Shown piece by piece: positions 8,006 to 16,257 of a stretch of 64,000 bases of DNA. Position 1 is the first letter of the stretch, and each line of letters opens with the position of its first letter. The position numbers and the translations under genes are program-made. The DNA comes from a virus, in IMG/VR virus record IMGVR_UViG_3300037042_003533, positions 19,700 through 83,699 of that record. One strand, given 5' to 3'. The notes beneath the pieces are model-generated. The model ran no database searches. It saw nothing but the letters and a program-made list of their open reading frames with translations, and had not been told where the DNA came from.

Positions 8006-10893
8006 TGCGAGTCTACCTTAATCCCAGTTTTGACCACGAAGAAAATGCAGATGGGGGAATCCGCCGTGTAGTGGAAGCTCAGAAGGCCCACTTCCCTAGT
8101 CTGGACATTGAAATAGTTAAAGACCCTAAACAGGCTGACATTGCTGCTTGCCATGGTACAGAACTTCTTCTTGATCATCCTTGCCTTGTTCATCACTTGC
8201 ATGGCCTCTACTGGAGTTCTTCAACCTGGAATGCTTGGGCGCACAAAGCCAACGAGCTTCTGGTTCAGGGCATAAAACGAGCCAAAATTATAACAAGCCC
8301 CAGCGATTGGGTAAGTAATAGTGTTATGCGTGGTACCCTTCGAACGTCACACACTTTATACCACGGTGTTGAAGTAGATGAGTGGGTTCCTGTAGACAAG
8401 AAGCCCTTTGCGCTGTGGGCAAAAAACAGAGTAGACTCTATATGTTCCCCCAAGGATATGAACAAATTAGCAGAACTTATTCCGGGGTATCAGTTTATTT
8501 CTACCTTTGGAAATGAGGCAGACAATGTGCTAATCATAGGCCCCCAAAAGTTAGCAGCTATGAAGCCTATTATTCAGGCGGCTTCACTCTACGTCTGCAA
8601 CGTCCTCGAAACTGGGTCAGTAACTCTGATGGAATGTATGTCATCGGGGGTTGTGCCGGTCGGTTGGGATTTTGGGGCTAATGCAGAAATCATCACTCAC
8701 GGCGTTGATGGTTGGTTGGCTAAGCCGGGGGACTTCACGGGGCTTTTAGAGGGGTTTAACTACTGCCTTAGCAATTTAACAGAGATGAGTTCTGCTGCAA
8801 GACATAAAATAGTTGAACGGTTCCAATGGAAAGATACAATCAAAAAGTACCGTGAGGTTTATGACCTTGCTCTCCAAGAACCTGCCACCGGCCCTGCTGT
8901 GAGTATAATTGTAACAGCCTACAATCTGGCAAGCTATCTACCAGACTGTCTAGAATCAGTTCTCAGTCAAGACTTCTCTGACTGGGAGTGCATCGTAATT
9001 GATGACGCAAGCCCTGATGAATGCGGGGCAATAGGAGAACATTATGCAGAAAAAGACAGACGAATTAAAGTCATTCACAATCAATCCAACGCTTACCTTT
9101 CCGAGGCACGAAACATCGGAATCCGTGCCTCTTCCGGTCGTTATATCTTGCCCTTGGATGCCGATGACCAGTTGGGCGCTGGTGCCCTCAAAACTCTGGC
9201 AGGAGCTTTGGACAGAAGCCTGGAACTCGACGTTGTCACCGGAAGCATGGAGTTGGTGGAAACAGACGGCAGAAGATGGGTCTCAACTTGGCCTCCAAGT
9301 AACCCTAACTATAACGAGCAGATAGCCGAGCATAACCAAGTACCATATTCCTCCATGTACCGCCGGTGGGTCTGGGAAAAAACAGGCGGATACCGACGAC
9401 GATACAAAACAGCAGAGGACGCAGAATTTTGGGCACGGGGTTTCAGCTACGGTGCTGTTCCCGCCAAAGTAACCAATAATCCAACTCTAATTTACTCTAA
9501 CCGCTCATCCTCTATGTCACACAAAGAGCCACCTATTTCGTGGACATCCTGGCTAACTTGGTCGAAATTCCCGGAACTCACGCCCTATGCAGCTTCAGGC
9601 GAGCCCCCGCGTGATCAACTGTTTTGGGACGTAAATAGCTATGGACCCGTTGAAGTCTCAGTGGTTATCCCTGTGGGGCCAGGACATGACTGGTATTTGC
9701 AAGATGCTTTAGACAGTTTGGTAGCCCAAACCTTCCTAAACTGGGAAGTTATACTGGTGAATGACACGGGCACTCCATGGATGGACGGCGACCAACTCAT
9801 TAACCCTTATCTTGCTGGCTTCCCTTGGGTCAAACTAATAGACTCGGACGGTACGAACCATGGTGTAGCTTGGGCTCGCACGCAAGGCACAATGATGGCA
9901 AAGGCTCCCCTTGTGTTCTACCTGGATGCAGATGATTATCTCCAGCCGCTGGCTCTGGATGCTTTTGTGAAGACCCAGAAGCAGTATGGTGGTTGGGTTT
10001 ATTCTGACTGGTTTGACCAAGACGGTCAGCTAAAGGAAGCCAAAGACTGGTCGGCAGACGGCTTAGTTGAAAAGATGCTTGGGCCTATGACGGGCCTGTA
10101 CCCACGCGATCACATGTTGGCAGTGATGTTTGAAGATTTCGGCGGCTGGGAAGATTGGGATGCTCAGTTGTCTTTGTTGGAACGAGGGGTTTGTGGCACA
10201 CACTTAGCTTATCCTCTGTTTACGTACCGCTATCACACAGGCACGCGCAGGGAAGATAATTTTGAAAATGCTGCAAATCTGTTAAAGTATGTTAGAACTA
10301 AACATAAAAATCTCTTGAGGGAGGAAGTCATGGCTGGATGTAGAAGTTGTGGAGGCGGGGGTGGAAAGCCCAAAGCGAGTTTAAGTGTAGCTGCTGGAAG
10401 AAAAGCAGTAGCACCCGCAGAGATGGCTCTTATTGAGTATATTGGGCCGATGACCCAGTTCCAACAGTTCAAAAGCAGGGTTAAAGCAGGAACTACCTAT
10501 CGCTTTGGGGGTGATCCTGGGGAGGACAGCAGGAAGTTTTATATCTACCAAGGGGATGCAGAATGGATAACATCCAATCCGGTCTACAGGATTGTGCCTG
10601 AAGTAGTTGAAAACACCACAGTACCTGATGTTCCTGTGCTGACAGCTTACACCCGCCCGGCTCCTGTGGATTTCAACGACTTTATGAGGCAAGCTGAGTT
10701 TATAAAGGCAGTTGAACCTGCTGCTATCGAAGCCCTCCCGCTTTCTCCTGAGACTGTTTCTATCCTGAATAGTGCCGGGTTTGATACTATCGAGCAAATT
10801 AAATCTCTGTCGGTGGCTCAACTCGTAACAATCAAGGGAATCGGGGCTACTAGAGCTAACAAGATTATGCAGGCAGTTAAGGAGTATAAATAA
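8005..10893 (+). CDS. Triple glycosyltransferase fusion (GT4-GT2-GT2) with a C-terminal HhH domain
   Basis: 962 residues from ATG 8005 (overlaps previous TAA; AGGGGG upstream). Residues 1-290 are GT4/GT-B-like, with the GSVTLMECMSSGVVPVGWDF donor-site helix. GT2 domains begin near 298 (VSIIVTAYNLASYL, LPLDADDQ) and 550 (VSVVIPVGPG, YLDADDYL). From residue 776 a Gly/Cys-rich start (CRSCGGGGG) leads a separate 187-residue region ending in a helix-hairpin-helix (about 912-962, LVTIKGIGATRANKI). An in-frame ATG at 10330 with a strong GGGAGGAA site could express that region alone. Such a fusion could build several linkages of one glycan. Confidence 0.85.
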   Translation: MRVYLNPSFDHEENADGGIRRVVEAQKAHFPSLDIEIVKDPKQADIAACHGTELLLDHPCLVHHLHGLYWSSSTWNAWAHKANELLVQGIKRAKIITSPSDWVSNSVMRGTLRTSHTLYHGVEVDEWVPVDKKPFALWAKNRVDSICSPKDMNKLAELIPGYQFISTFGNEADNVLIIGPQKLAAMKPIIQAASLYVCNVLETGSVTLMECMSSGVVPVGWDFGANAEIITHGVDGWLAKPGDFTGLLEGFNYCLSNLTEMSSAARHKIVERFQWKDTIKKYREVYDLALQEPATGPAVSIIVTAYNLASYLPDCLESVLSQDFSDWECIVIDDASPDECGAIGEHYAEKDRRIKVIHNQSNAYLSEARNIGIRASSGRYILPLDADDQLGAGALKTLAGALDRSLELDVVTGSMELVETDGRRWVSTWPPSNPNYNEQIAEHNQVPYSSMYRRWVWEKTGGYRRRYKTAEDAEFWARGFSYGAVPAKVTNNPTLIYSNRSSSMSHKEPPISWTSWLTWSKFPELTPYAASGEPPRDQLFWDVNSYGPVEVSVVIPVGPGHDWYLQDALDSLVAQTFLNWEVILVNDTGTPWMDGDQLINPYLAGFPWVKLIDSDGTNHGVAWARTQGTMMAKAPLVFYLDADDYLQPLALDAFVKTQKQYGGWVYSDWFDQDGQLKEAKDWSADGLVEKMLGPMTGLYPRDHMLAVMFEDFGGWEDWDAQLSLLERGVCGTHLAYPLFTYRYHTGTRREDNFENAANLLKYVRTKHKNLLREEVMAGCRSCGGGGGKPKASLSVAAGRKAVAPAEMALIEYIGPMTQFQQFKSRVKAGTTYRFGGDPGEDSRKFYIYQGDAEWITSNPVYRIVPEVVENTTVPDVPVLTAYTRPAPVDFNDFMRQAEFIKAVEPAAIEALPLSPETVSILNSAGFDTIEQIKSLSVAQLVTIKGIGATRANKIMQAVKEYK

Positions 10894-11222
10894 TGACAGA
10901 GTGTTGTTGTCCACAATGCAGACTCGGAAGGGGTGAAATAACTTTTGAGGAAGCCTTAGAAATAAATTCTAGCACCAGACGAGGTACTAAAGAACAACCC
11001 AGTGTTGGTAGAGTTGTACATTATGTAGCCTATGGAACTCCTGGAGGAGAGTTTCCTGCTGGGGCTCATCGGGCAGCAGTAATAACCGAAGTAGAGGATG
11101 AAGGAAAACACATCGTGTCTCTTTGTGTTATGAATCCAACAGGACTGTTCTTTAACCAACATATTAAATATGATAGTACAGTCCAGATGCCTGGTACATG
11201 GCACTGGCCGGAGATAGTTTAA
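10893..11222 (+). CDS. Conserved phage protein of unknown function
   Basis: 109 residues, ATG overlapping the previous stop. The stretch VVHYVAYGTPGGEFPAG, then AAVITEV, VSLCVMNPTGLFFNQ and GTWHWPE matches a small beta-rich protein family I recognise from many actinophage and related genomes, with no known role. The N-terminus adds CCCPQC, a possible metal site. Confidence 0.75.
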   Translation: MTECCCPQCRLGRGEITFEEALEINSSTRRGTKEQPSVGRVVHYVAYGTPGGEFPAGAHRAAVITEVEDEGKHIVSLCVMNPTGLFFNQHIKYDSTVQMPGTWHWPEIV

Positions 11223-12964
11223 TGTCACAAATATCACTAAGTGGGATCGGTTTTCTGCTGGGCGATAATCAGCAAGCCGTAGATCGGATCAACGGAAATA
11301 CTGCTACAACGGGCATTGAACCACGGTGGGTCAAAGTTCACAACTCTATGATTCACCTTCAACAGTTGCGAATTGGCAACCCTCACACTAACTTGATGTG
11401 TCGTCTAACAGCAATCGAGCCTTATTTCGAGAACTACATTCGTAGGATGCAAAACGGCGAGACTGTTGACCCGGCTGCTTCGGCTCGTGAATACTACTCT
11501 TATATGAAGGCAGTAATGGGTGGTGCAGCTCCTCCAGGAACGTACATGGAAGTTTGCCCTCCAGGGTTTGCCACCTGGCAATACTCTACATGGCTGAACA
11601 GCTATTTCCTAACCATTATGCCCCTGCTGGAAGCTGACGGCCTGTTTGCTGTTATTTGCAACTGGTACACAGGTAATCCTCATACAATATCAGATGGTAC
11701 CGACGGCTGGTCACCTTTCCTGCCTGCTATCCAATACGCGGCGGCTCATGGACATATTGTGGGGGCACAAGCTTACTGGGAGAACCCTGACAAAGCTATG
11801 GAAGACTTGGGGCACTGGACAGCCTACCGCCCACTGCGAGTAAACAGCGACTATGTTCTGCCTGCTAATCTAAAGTGGGTGCCCTCGGAGTTCGGGTTTG
11901 ACGGCCCTGGAGGATACAAAGCTAACAGCATCGATGATGGTCAGTATCGAGCAGCTATTAACAGAGCGGATTTGGCTTTCCGAGGGACGCTGGTAGATGG
12001 GTTCACAATCTTTATCTTGCAGGAATATGGCACTGAGTGGGACGATTTCCTCTTCTGGGGTATCTTTGATGGCTTGCTGGCTGATATAGCTGCTGCTGGC
12101 CCTGATACTGGCTCGCCTCCTCCTCCACCCCCACCGCCGCCTCCTCCCCCGCCTCCACCACCTTCTGGGGAAAACCTTATTCTCAACGGGTCTTTCGAGA
12201 ATGGCTCTACCAAAATCACGGCGGATTTAGATGTACCCACTGATTGGCATGTTTGGTTGGGAAGTGGAAGTAATATAATTCATAGTGAGATCGAACATCA
12301 CCCCCCACACGTAGTAGAGGGTGTGTCTGCTGGTAGACTGTGGCAGGGAGATCACGGAACTAGAGCATCAGCTTACTATCAACAGGTAGATGTTGAAGAG
12401 GGTGCTGAATATCAACTTTCTGCTCAGGCTTTTGGGATGAGCACAAACACACCGATTGTGGGGACTCCCTCCGAATCTGGGATGGTTGTTATGGTTGGTA
12501 TTGATCCTGATGGGGGAACTAACGCGACCCTCCCTTCTGTAATATGGTCTACTATCTGCAATCCACAAGATATGTATACCTCTCTATCTGTGAAGTCTGC
12601 GGCCTTTAATGACTTTATTACTGTGTTTCTGTATGCTTACCCGATGGAAGCTCGTTTGAGGAGTGACATCTTCTGGGATGTTGTTAGTTTGGTAAAGACC
12701 CAAGATGCTCCTGAGCCAGAAATCATGGTGACTACTGGTAACCTAAACTTACGTACAGGCCCTGGCGCTACATTTAGCAAGATGACTATCATCCCTAAAG
12801 ACACTGAAGTCTTTGTGTATGAGATCGAAAACGGTTGGGCTTTTGTAGAAGTGACGTTGGATATTTGGCCGTTGGCAATGGAAGTAGCTGCGTCAAACTA
12901 CAAGACATGGGTAAAGGGTGAAGCAACCCTGATTGGTTACTGTTCAGCAGACTACTTGGAATAG
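11222..12964 (+). CDS. Glycosidase-like protein with poly-Pro linker, carbohydrate-binding domain and SH3b domain
   Basis: 580 residues from ATG 11222 (TAATG overlap). Residues 1-295 look like a TIM-barrel glycoside hydrolase (WVPSEFGFDG would carry a barrel-end acid). A run of about 16 prolines follows near 300-316, then a carbohydrate-binding jelly roll (LILNGSFENG ... DWHVW, about 320-490) and a C-terminal SH3b domain with LNLRTGPGATFSKM. SH3b and CBM parts bind cell-wall glycans, so this is a candidate endolysin or virion depolymerase. No signal peptide, so it would need a holin or be virion-borne. Confidence 0.72.
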   Translation: MSQISLSGIGFLLGDNQQAVDRINGNTATTGIEPRWVKVHNSMIHLQQLRIGNPHTNLMCRLTAIEPYFENYIRRMQNGETVDPAASAREYYSYMKAVMGGAAPPGTYMEVCPPGFATWQYSTWLNSYFLTIMPLLEADGLFAVICNWYTGNPHTISDGTDGWSPFLPAIQYAAAHGHIVGAQAYWENPDKAMEDLGHWTAYRPLRVNSDYVLPANLKWVPSEFGFDGPGGYKANSIDDGQYRAAINRADLAFRGTLVDGFTIFILQEYGTEWDDFLFWGIFDGLLADIAAAGPDTGSPPPPPPPPPPPPPPPPSGENLILNGSFENGSTKITADLDVPTDWHVWLGSGSNIIHSEIEHHPPHVVEGVSAGRLWQGDHGTRASAYYQQVDVEEGAEYQLSAQAFGMSTNTPIVGTPSESGMVVMVGIDPDGGTNATLPSVIWSTICNPQDMYTSLSVKSAAFNDFITVFLYAYPMEARLRSDIFWDVVSLVKTQDAPEPEIMVTTGNLNLRTGPGATFSKMTIIPKDTEVFVYEIENGWAFVEVTLDIWPLAMEVAASNYKTWVKGEATLIGYCSADYLE

Positions 12965-12984
12965 TTGACAGTTTGAGGTAAAAT

Positions 12985-13021
12985 ATACCCAGATGTCTCT
13001 AGGAATGGGGTGTCTGGGTAT
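12985..13021 (+). repeat. Inverted repeat between the glycosidase gene and the small-gene block
   Basis: ATACCCAGA at 12985-12993 pairs perfectly with 13013-13021 across a 19-nt loop. There is no T-run after it, so a classic terminator is unlikely; it could be an operator, an RNA stability hairpin or a Rho-dependent pause. A TTGACA at 12965 lacks a properly spaced -10. Confidence 0.6.
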
Positions 13022-13044
13022 AGGAAATGTTGAGGGAGAGAGAG

Positions 13045-13254
13045 ATGGCAGAAATAGTTTACGAACAATGGCAATGTGATTTCTGCAAGACAGTCAGTCT
13101 ACCTATAAAAGACAAAGCCAACCCACCAGACTCATGGATGATGGTTAGTCTAGCTCCGGTATTTAGTGGTATCTATTATTTTTGTAGTAAAACCTGTTTT
13201 CGTTGCTATGGGGATTCCAAGTTAATAAGTTTAGCAGAAAGTAGGGAGAGATGA
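13045..13254 (+). CDS. Small zinc-binding hypothetical protein
   Basis: 69 residues from ATG 13045, with GGGAGAGAGAG directly upstream; ATG 13027 lacks a site. Two Cys pairs (CDFC near the start, FCSKTC in the second half) suggest a zinc ribbon. Its last codons are made of the shared AGAAAGTAGGGAGAG junction sequence that serves as ribosome site for the next gene, and ATGA links the two. Confidence 0.65.
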   Translation: MAEIVYEQWQCDFCKTVSLPIKDKANPPDSWMMVSLAPVFSGIYYFCSKTCFRCYGDSKLISLAESRER

Positions 13255-13454
13255 TTAAAATTATTTGCAATCTTTGTGGGGAAACACAAGAAATGGAGTA
13301 TGATGCTTCTGAAGGTTTTGAGTGTCTATCCCCCGTCGTTCCAGAGGGATGGTCTTGTTTTAAGGGTAATGGAAAAATTTTGCATTTCCACGACAAAGAA
13401 GAGGGAAGTTGTTTAGAACTGTGGATGCAACAGGAGAGAGATCAAAATGTATAG
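13251..13454 (+). CDS. Small zinc-binding protein, paralogue of genes at 33.6 and 34.0 kb
   Basis: 67 residues. Pattern IKIIC-x2-C ... PEGW ... HFHDKEEGSCLELW. The minus-strand genes at 34019-34204 and 33590-33844 share the (I/V)KI-x-C-x2-C start, the P-x-GW or HFHD centre and the G-x-C-(L/Y) end, so all three are one family. Probably zinc-bound; role unknown. Confidence 0.68.
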   Translation: MIKIICNLCGETQEMEYDASEGFECLSPVVPEGWSCFKGNGKILHFHDKEEGSCLELWMQQERDQNV

Positions 13455-13713
13455 TCCAGAACCCTTCCGTATCTATGTACATGATTTTTATTGTGGGAAC
13501 GGAGAATATCCTTGGGAGGGTAAACAAGTAATAACTGTAGGAACCTTTGGTTGCGCGTGGGCACAAACCTACGAGTTGAATAAAATGCACCCCCCTTGTG
13601 GGGTTACTTGCTACCAATTAGATTTATGGGTATTAGGTAGATTTATTAAGTGTTTATTTTCAGGCAACTTAGTTTTGTGTTTTAATGAGTGGTGGTTAAA
13701 CCCTAACGCTTAG
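13447..13713 (+). CDS. Hypothetical protein ending in the shared junction repeat
   Basis: 88 residues, ATG 13447 overlapping the previous gene by 8 nt with GGAGAGAG upstream. Several Cys and Trp; a C-terminal hydrophobic stretch around WVLGRFIKCLFSGNLVLCF could be one membrane helix. Its last codons, AACCCTAACGCTTAG, are the repeated 3'-junction also found at 15.0, 33.2 and 33.6 kb. Confidence 0.55.
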   Translation: MYSPEPFRIYVHDFYCGNGEYPWEGKQVITVGTFGCAWAQTYELNKMHPPCGVTCYQLDLWVLGRFIKCLFSGNLVLCFNEWWLNPNA

Positions 13714-13733
13714 TGTAGAAAGTAGGGAGAGAG

Positions 13734-13942
13734 ATGTAAATTTTGAAGTTGGTGGAACAATCTTCGATTTGGCGTTCTTTATAGATCAGGGAGTAAATAT
13801 AAACAGAGAACCACAAGAAAAAGCTGTAGACGATGCGATTAATCTATTCCTGCAACTATACCCTCGATGGAAATCTATTCCGAGAGAAGAGTTGGTTGCA
13901 AGAAGTGTGACTACATTTAACTCATGGCACGATGAAAGGTAG
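13734..13942 (+). pseudogene. Start-disrupted small gene (one base missing after the ATG)
   Basis: A perfectly placed ribosome site (AGTAGGGAGAGAG) precedes ATG 13734, but the next codon is TAA. Shifting the frame by one base gives an uninterrupted, protein-like frame of about 67 codons to TAG 13940-13942 (containing FEVGGTIFDLAFFIDQ and WKSIPREELVARSVTTFNSW) with no start codon of its own. The simplest reading is loss of one base right after the start codon, either a real inactivation or a sequencing error. Confidence 0.65.
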
Positions 13943-13952
13943 GGAGAGAGAT

Positions 13953-14153
13953 ATGATCTTATGGATAGTAGGGAGGATTCACGGAGATGATTGGGAGTTG
14001 CAAGGAGTGTGTGAGTCTGAGCAACTAGCAAAAACTTTTTGCCACCACGATGAATACTGGTCTTATTTTATTGGGCCGGTTGAATCCAATAAAGAATTAC
14101 CTATCAAAACGGAATCATGGCCTGGAGCATATTTTCCGTTGGATAATAATTAA
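13953..14153 (+). CDS. Hypothetical protein
   Basis: 66 residues from ATG 13953 with the junction ribosome site GTAGGGAGAGAG. Soluble; begins MILWIVGRIHGDDWELQGV with a predicted beta-alpha start and ends in a Pro/Gly-rich tail. Not recognised. Confidence 0.55.
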   Translation: MILWIVGRIHGDDWELQGVCESEQLAKTFCHHDEYWSYFIGPVESNKELPIKTESWPGAYFPLDNN

Positions 14154-14170
14154 AGAAAGTAGGGAGCCTA

Positions 14171-14380
14171 ATGTTAGCTTGGAGAGAAGAGTTAGACAAA
14201 GCAATATGTAAGGAAATTGCCTCACATACACCATTCTCGATAGAGGATGTTCGTACTGCTTATAAGAAAAGTAAGTCTTTTGATAAGGTTCTTGAGGCTG
14301 TTGATGTTTGTGGTCAGTGGGGACTGCATAGCATTGAATTTGCACTGGATTTCAAAACAGATGAGCTAAACGTTGAATAG
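14171..14380 (+). CDS. Small helical hypothetical protein
   Basis: 69 residues, preceded by AAAGAAAGTAGGGAGCCTA-ATG. Mostly helical and charged (ISIEDVRTAYKKSKSFDKVLEAV-like centre),with no metal site. The centre FSIEDVRTAYKKSKSFDKV resembles short phage helix-turn-helix-like proteins, but no specific family is recognised. Confidence 0.55.
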   Translation: MLAWREELDKAICKEIASHTPFSIEDVRTAYKKSKSFDKVLEAVDVCGQWGLHSIEFALDFKTDELNVE

Positions 14381-14397
14381 AGAGTAGGGAGAGAGAG

Positions 14398-14784
14398 ATG
14401 ATAGAAAATAGAATAACAGATATAAAGAATTTTATTCCCAAAAATCTTGGGGGGCATTGCTGGCACTTAACCAACCCTCATATGACATTATCAGACGGTA
14501 TATCTAAATTTCCAGATTACACCTGTTGCTATTGTGGTGTTAGATCAGTTGCGGCAATTCCTTTTGAAAAGAGACCAACGGATCACGGGGAATTTTATCC
14601 TGGTGCTTTATTGAAACAGGAAGACTACTGGGAGTTTACTGGTAATCACTATAAATGCCAAAAGGGTATAACAGGGGCTTGTAAAGGACTTGTATTTTAT
14701 GTACCTACTCCCAGACCAGAACCCCCCAAACCGGAGTTCTATGATTCGGGCGGGCGAAATAATCCTAATCTATATCCAAGGTAG
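14398..14784 (+). CDS. Hypothetical Cys/His-rich protein
   Basis: 128 residues, ribosome site AGTAGGGAGAGAGAG. GGHCWHLTNPHMT followed by YTCCYCG and a later C-x4-AC pair suggests a zinc-bound fold. The C-terminal 30 residues are Pro-rich and likely disordered. No family recognised. Confidence 0.58.
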   Translation: MIENRITDIKNFIPKNLGGHCWHLTNPHMTLSDGISKFPDYTCCYCGVRSVAAIPFEKRPTDHGEFYPGALLKQEDYWEFTGNHYKCQKGITGACKGLVFYVPTPRPEPPKPEFYDSGGRNNPNLYPR

Positions 14785-14807
14785 GATTTAACAGAAAGTA
14801 GGGAGAG

Positions 14808-15020
14808 ATGATTTTTGAAGGCAGACATTCAATGACTGTGGGTGAGCTTTTGGATGAACTAAATTTGTTACCCTCTGATGCTATTGTCATAACGGCGGGA
14901 TGTGACTGTATGGGCGATGTGGCAGAGGTTAGTTATGATAGCAGTAACAACACAGTTTATTTAGATAGAACTGATAACCATTATGGTCATTGTTTCAGTT
15001 TTAGTGAAATCATAGAATAA
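14808..15020 (+). CDS. Conserved small phage protein (MTVGELL-type)
   Basis: 70 residues, ribosome site AGTAGGGAGAG. After a short lead it reads MTVGELLDELNLLPSDAIV, then GDVAEVSYD and VYLD, the pattern of a widespread small phage protein family of unknown role. A shorter relative lies at 36201-36374. The ORF is followed by AACCCTAACGCTTAGTCTTAG, a copy of the shared junction. Confidence 0.62.
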   Translation: MIFEGRHSMTVGELLDELNLLPSDAIVITAGCDCMGDVAEVSYDSSNNTVYLDRTDNHYGHCFSFSEIIE

Positions 15021-15078
15021 CCCTAACGCTTAGTCTTAGAATACCGAAGGTAATATGCTAGAAATCAAAGGAGATCAT

Positions 15079-15267
15079 ATGACCACACCAGACCCAAGAC
15101 ACCCAGTCAAAACTTCTCAGGATACTTGTCAAGGGTGTAAACACTCTATGACCGTTGACTACATGTTACTAACCTGCATGTGTGAGTTATGTGACCACTA
15201 TAATCACCTCTTGATTAAGACTCATCCAAAATGCTCTTGGTCGGAGGATAAACAAATTGGGGAGTAG
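15079..15267 (+). CDS. Small Cys-rich hypothetical protein
   Basis: 62 residues from ATG 15079, which has a strong AAGGAGAT site; the upstream ATG 15055 has only a weak one. Cys pairs (C-x2-C, C-x-C-x2-C) point to zinc binding. Overlaps the next gene by 11 nt. Confidence 0.6.
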   Translation: MTTPDPRHPVKTSQDTCQGCKHSMTVDYMLLTCMCELCDHYNHLLIKTHPKCSWSEDKQIGE

Positions 15268-15481
15268 CCTTAGAGATTTAGTTGCCTTTGCCTTGTTTGA
15301 GGGTGATCGAGGAAGTGGGCATAAACATATTAAAACTGATATGTCTATGTGGGAAACCTTTTATGTTAATACTGAACACAACAAAGGGCAAGGCCGTAAG
15401 TGCTTTGATAATTGTGGTCGATGTGAGATGGATAGATTTTATAAGTTAGCAGACGAAATATTGTTTACTTGGAAAGGTTAG
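15257..15481 (+). CDS. Hypothetical protein (TTG start)
   Basis: 74 residues from TTG 15257, ten bases after GGAGG. Contains C-x3-C-x2-C (CFDNCGRC) in the second half and many charged residues. The start is the only one near a ribosome site. Function unknown. Confidence 0.5.
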   Translation: MGSSLRDLVAFALFEGDRGSGHKHIKTDMSMWETFYVNTEHNKGQGRKCFDNCGRCEMDRFYKLADEILFTWKG

Positions 15482-15485
15482 GGTT

Positions 15486-15644
15486 ATGAAGAAAGTATCT
15501 CATACAACAGAATATATAGCCTTCGGTTGTGGAGTAGCAACCTTGTGCTTTGTGATGAATCTACCCCTTGAATCAATTGCACTCTTTTCTATTTTATCTG
15601 TGTTTGGTGTTTGGTTTATAATAAAACTAAGTGGGGGTATTTGA
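15486..15644 (+). CDS. 52-residue two-helix membrane protein, holin candidate
   Basis: ATG 15486 to TGA 15644. A short charged N-terminus (KKVSH) is followed by two hydrophobic segments (about residues 10-25 and 30-47) separated by a short Pro-containing turn, ending IKLSGGI. Size and two-helix hairpin fit a small holin, and it lies near other membrane genes downstream of the glycosidase/SH3b gene. The ribosome site is weak (TTAGGGTT). Confidence 0.5.
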   Translation: MKKVSHTTEYIAFGCGVATLCFVMNLPLESIALFSILSVFGVWFIIKLSGGI

Positions 15645-15868
15645 TGTGGAATATAACGTTTCCTCAACCAATTCAAGGATGGGAGTGCCCTAGATGTCAT
15701 TTGATCAATTCACCACAACGGATGTCGTGTCCATGCTCAGCGAAAAATATGCCCAGCATCTCCACGACAAGCAGCGCCGCGCCCTACGGTACCGAAGGAA
15801 CAACTTGCGACGGCGGGATGGGGTGCAAGTGTTCGAGCTACAAAGAAGACGGCGATACCAAAGAGTAG
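15644..15868 (+). CDS. Zinc-ribbon hypothetical protein
   Basis: 74 residues from ATG 15644, overlapping the previous stop (TGATG). WECPRCHLINSPQRMSCPC is a compact C-x2-C...C-x-C zinc ribbon near the N-terminus; the rest is Ser/Gly-rich with a further Cys pair. A different frame (15694-15942) overlaps it but lacks a plausible ribosome site. Confidence 0.55.
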   Translation: MWNITFPQPIQGWECPRCHLINSPQRMSCPCSAKNMPSISTTSSAAPYGTEGTTCDGGMGCKCSSYKEDGDTKE

Positions 15869-15901
15869 TACAAAAGCAAGAAGCTAGAAGGGAAATTGAC
15901 C

Positions 15902-16255
15902 ATGCTGGACTGGATTTTATCGAATCTCTCAGAGAATATTAACTGGTTCTGGTTGGTAGCAGGCTGTATTGCAACCTGGCGAATAACTTCTATCATTCAT
16001 GTAGAAGGGATAGCCGCCCCAATTCGAAAGTTCTTTGGTGGTGTTCATGATGCAGAAGGAAACATTAAATACCATCCTCTTAAGATACTAGGAAAACAAA
16101 CTACATTCTTCGCTGAACTCATGTCCTGTTTTTGGTGTCTATCTGTTTGGGTGGGGGGAGCAGTCACTGTAATTGTTTTGATTTGCCCCTATATTCTGTT
16201 ACCATTTGTTATGAGCGCTGTTGCAATCATACTAGAGAAGATTTGGGATAATTAA
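15902..16255 (+). CDS. DUF1360-like membrane protein
   Basis: 117 residues from ATG 15902 (GAAGGGAAA upstream). A first hydrophobic segment contains ATWRITSIIHVEG, then ELMSCFWCLSVWVGGAVTVIV, the signature of the DUF1360 family found in Gram-positive genomes and phages, then a third hydrophobic segment. Three membrane helices predicted. In this position it may help lysis or membrane remodelling; function unproven. Confidence 0.7.
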   Translation: MLDWILSNLSENINWFWLVAGCIATWRITSIIHVEGIAAPIRKFFGGVHDAEGNIKYHPLKILGKQTTFFAELMSCFWCLSVWVGGAVTVIVLICPYILLPFVMSAVAIILEKIWDN

Positions 16256-16257
16256 TC

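Noticed and set aside
12965-12990. Promoter from TTGACA at 12965
   Set aside because: The only TATA-like sequence (TATACC) is 13 bases away instead of about 17, and none fits at correct spacing.
15694-15942. 82-codon + frame overlapping the zinc-ribbon and DUF1360-like genes
   Set aside because: Overlaps two better-supported genes for most of its length, lacks a ribosome site and has an Arg-rich out-of-frame look.
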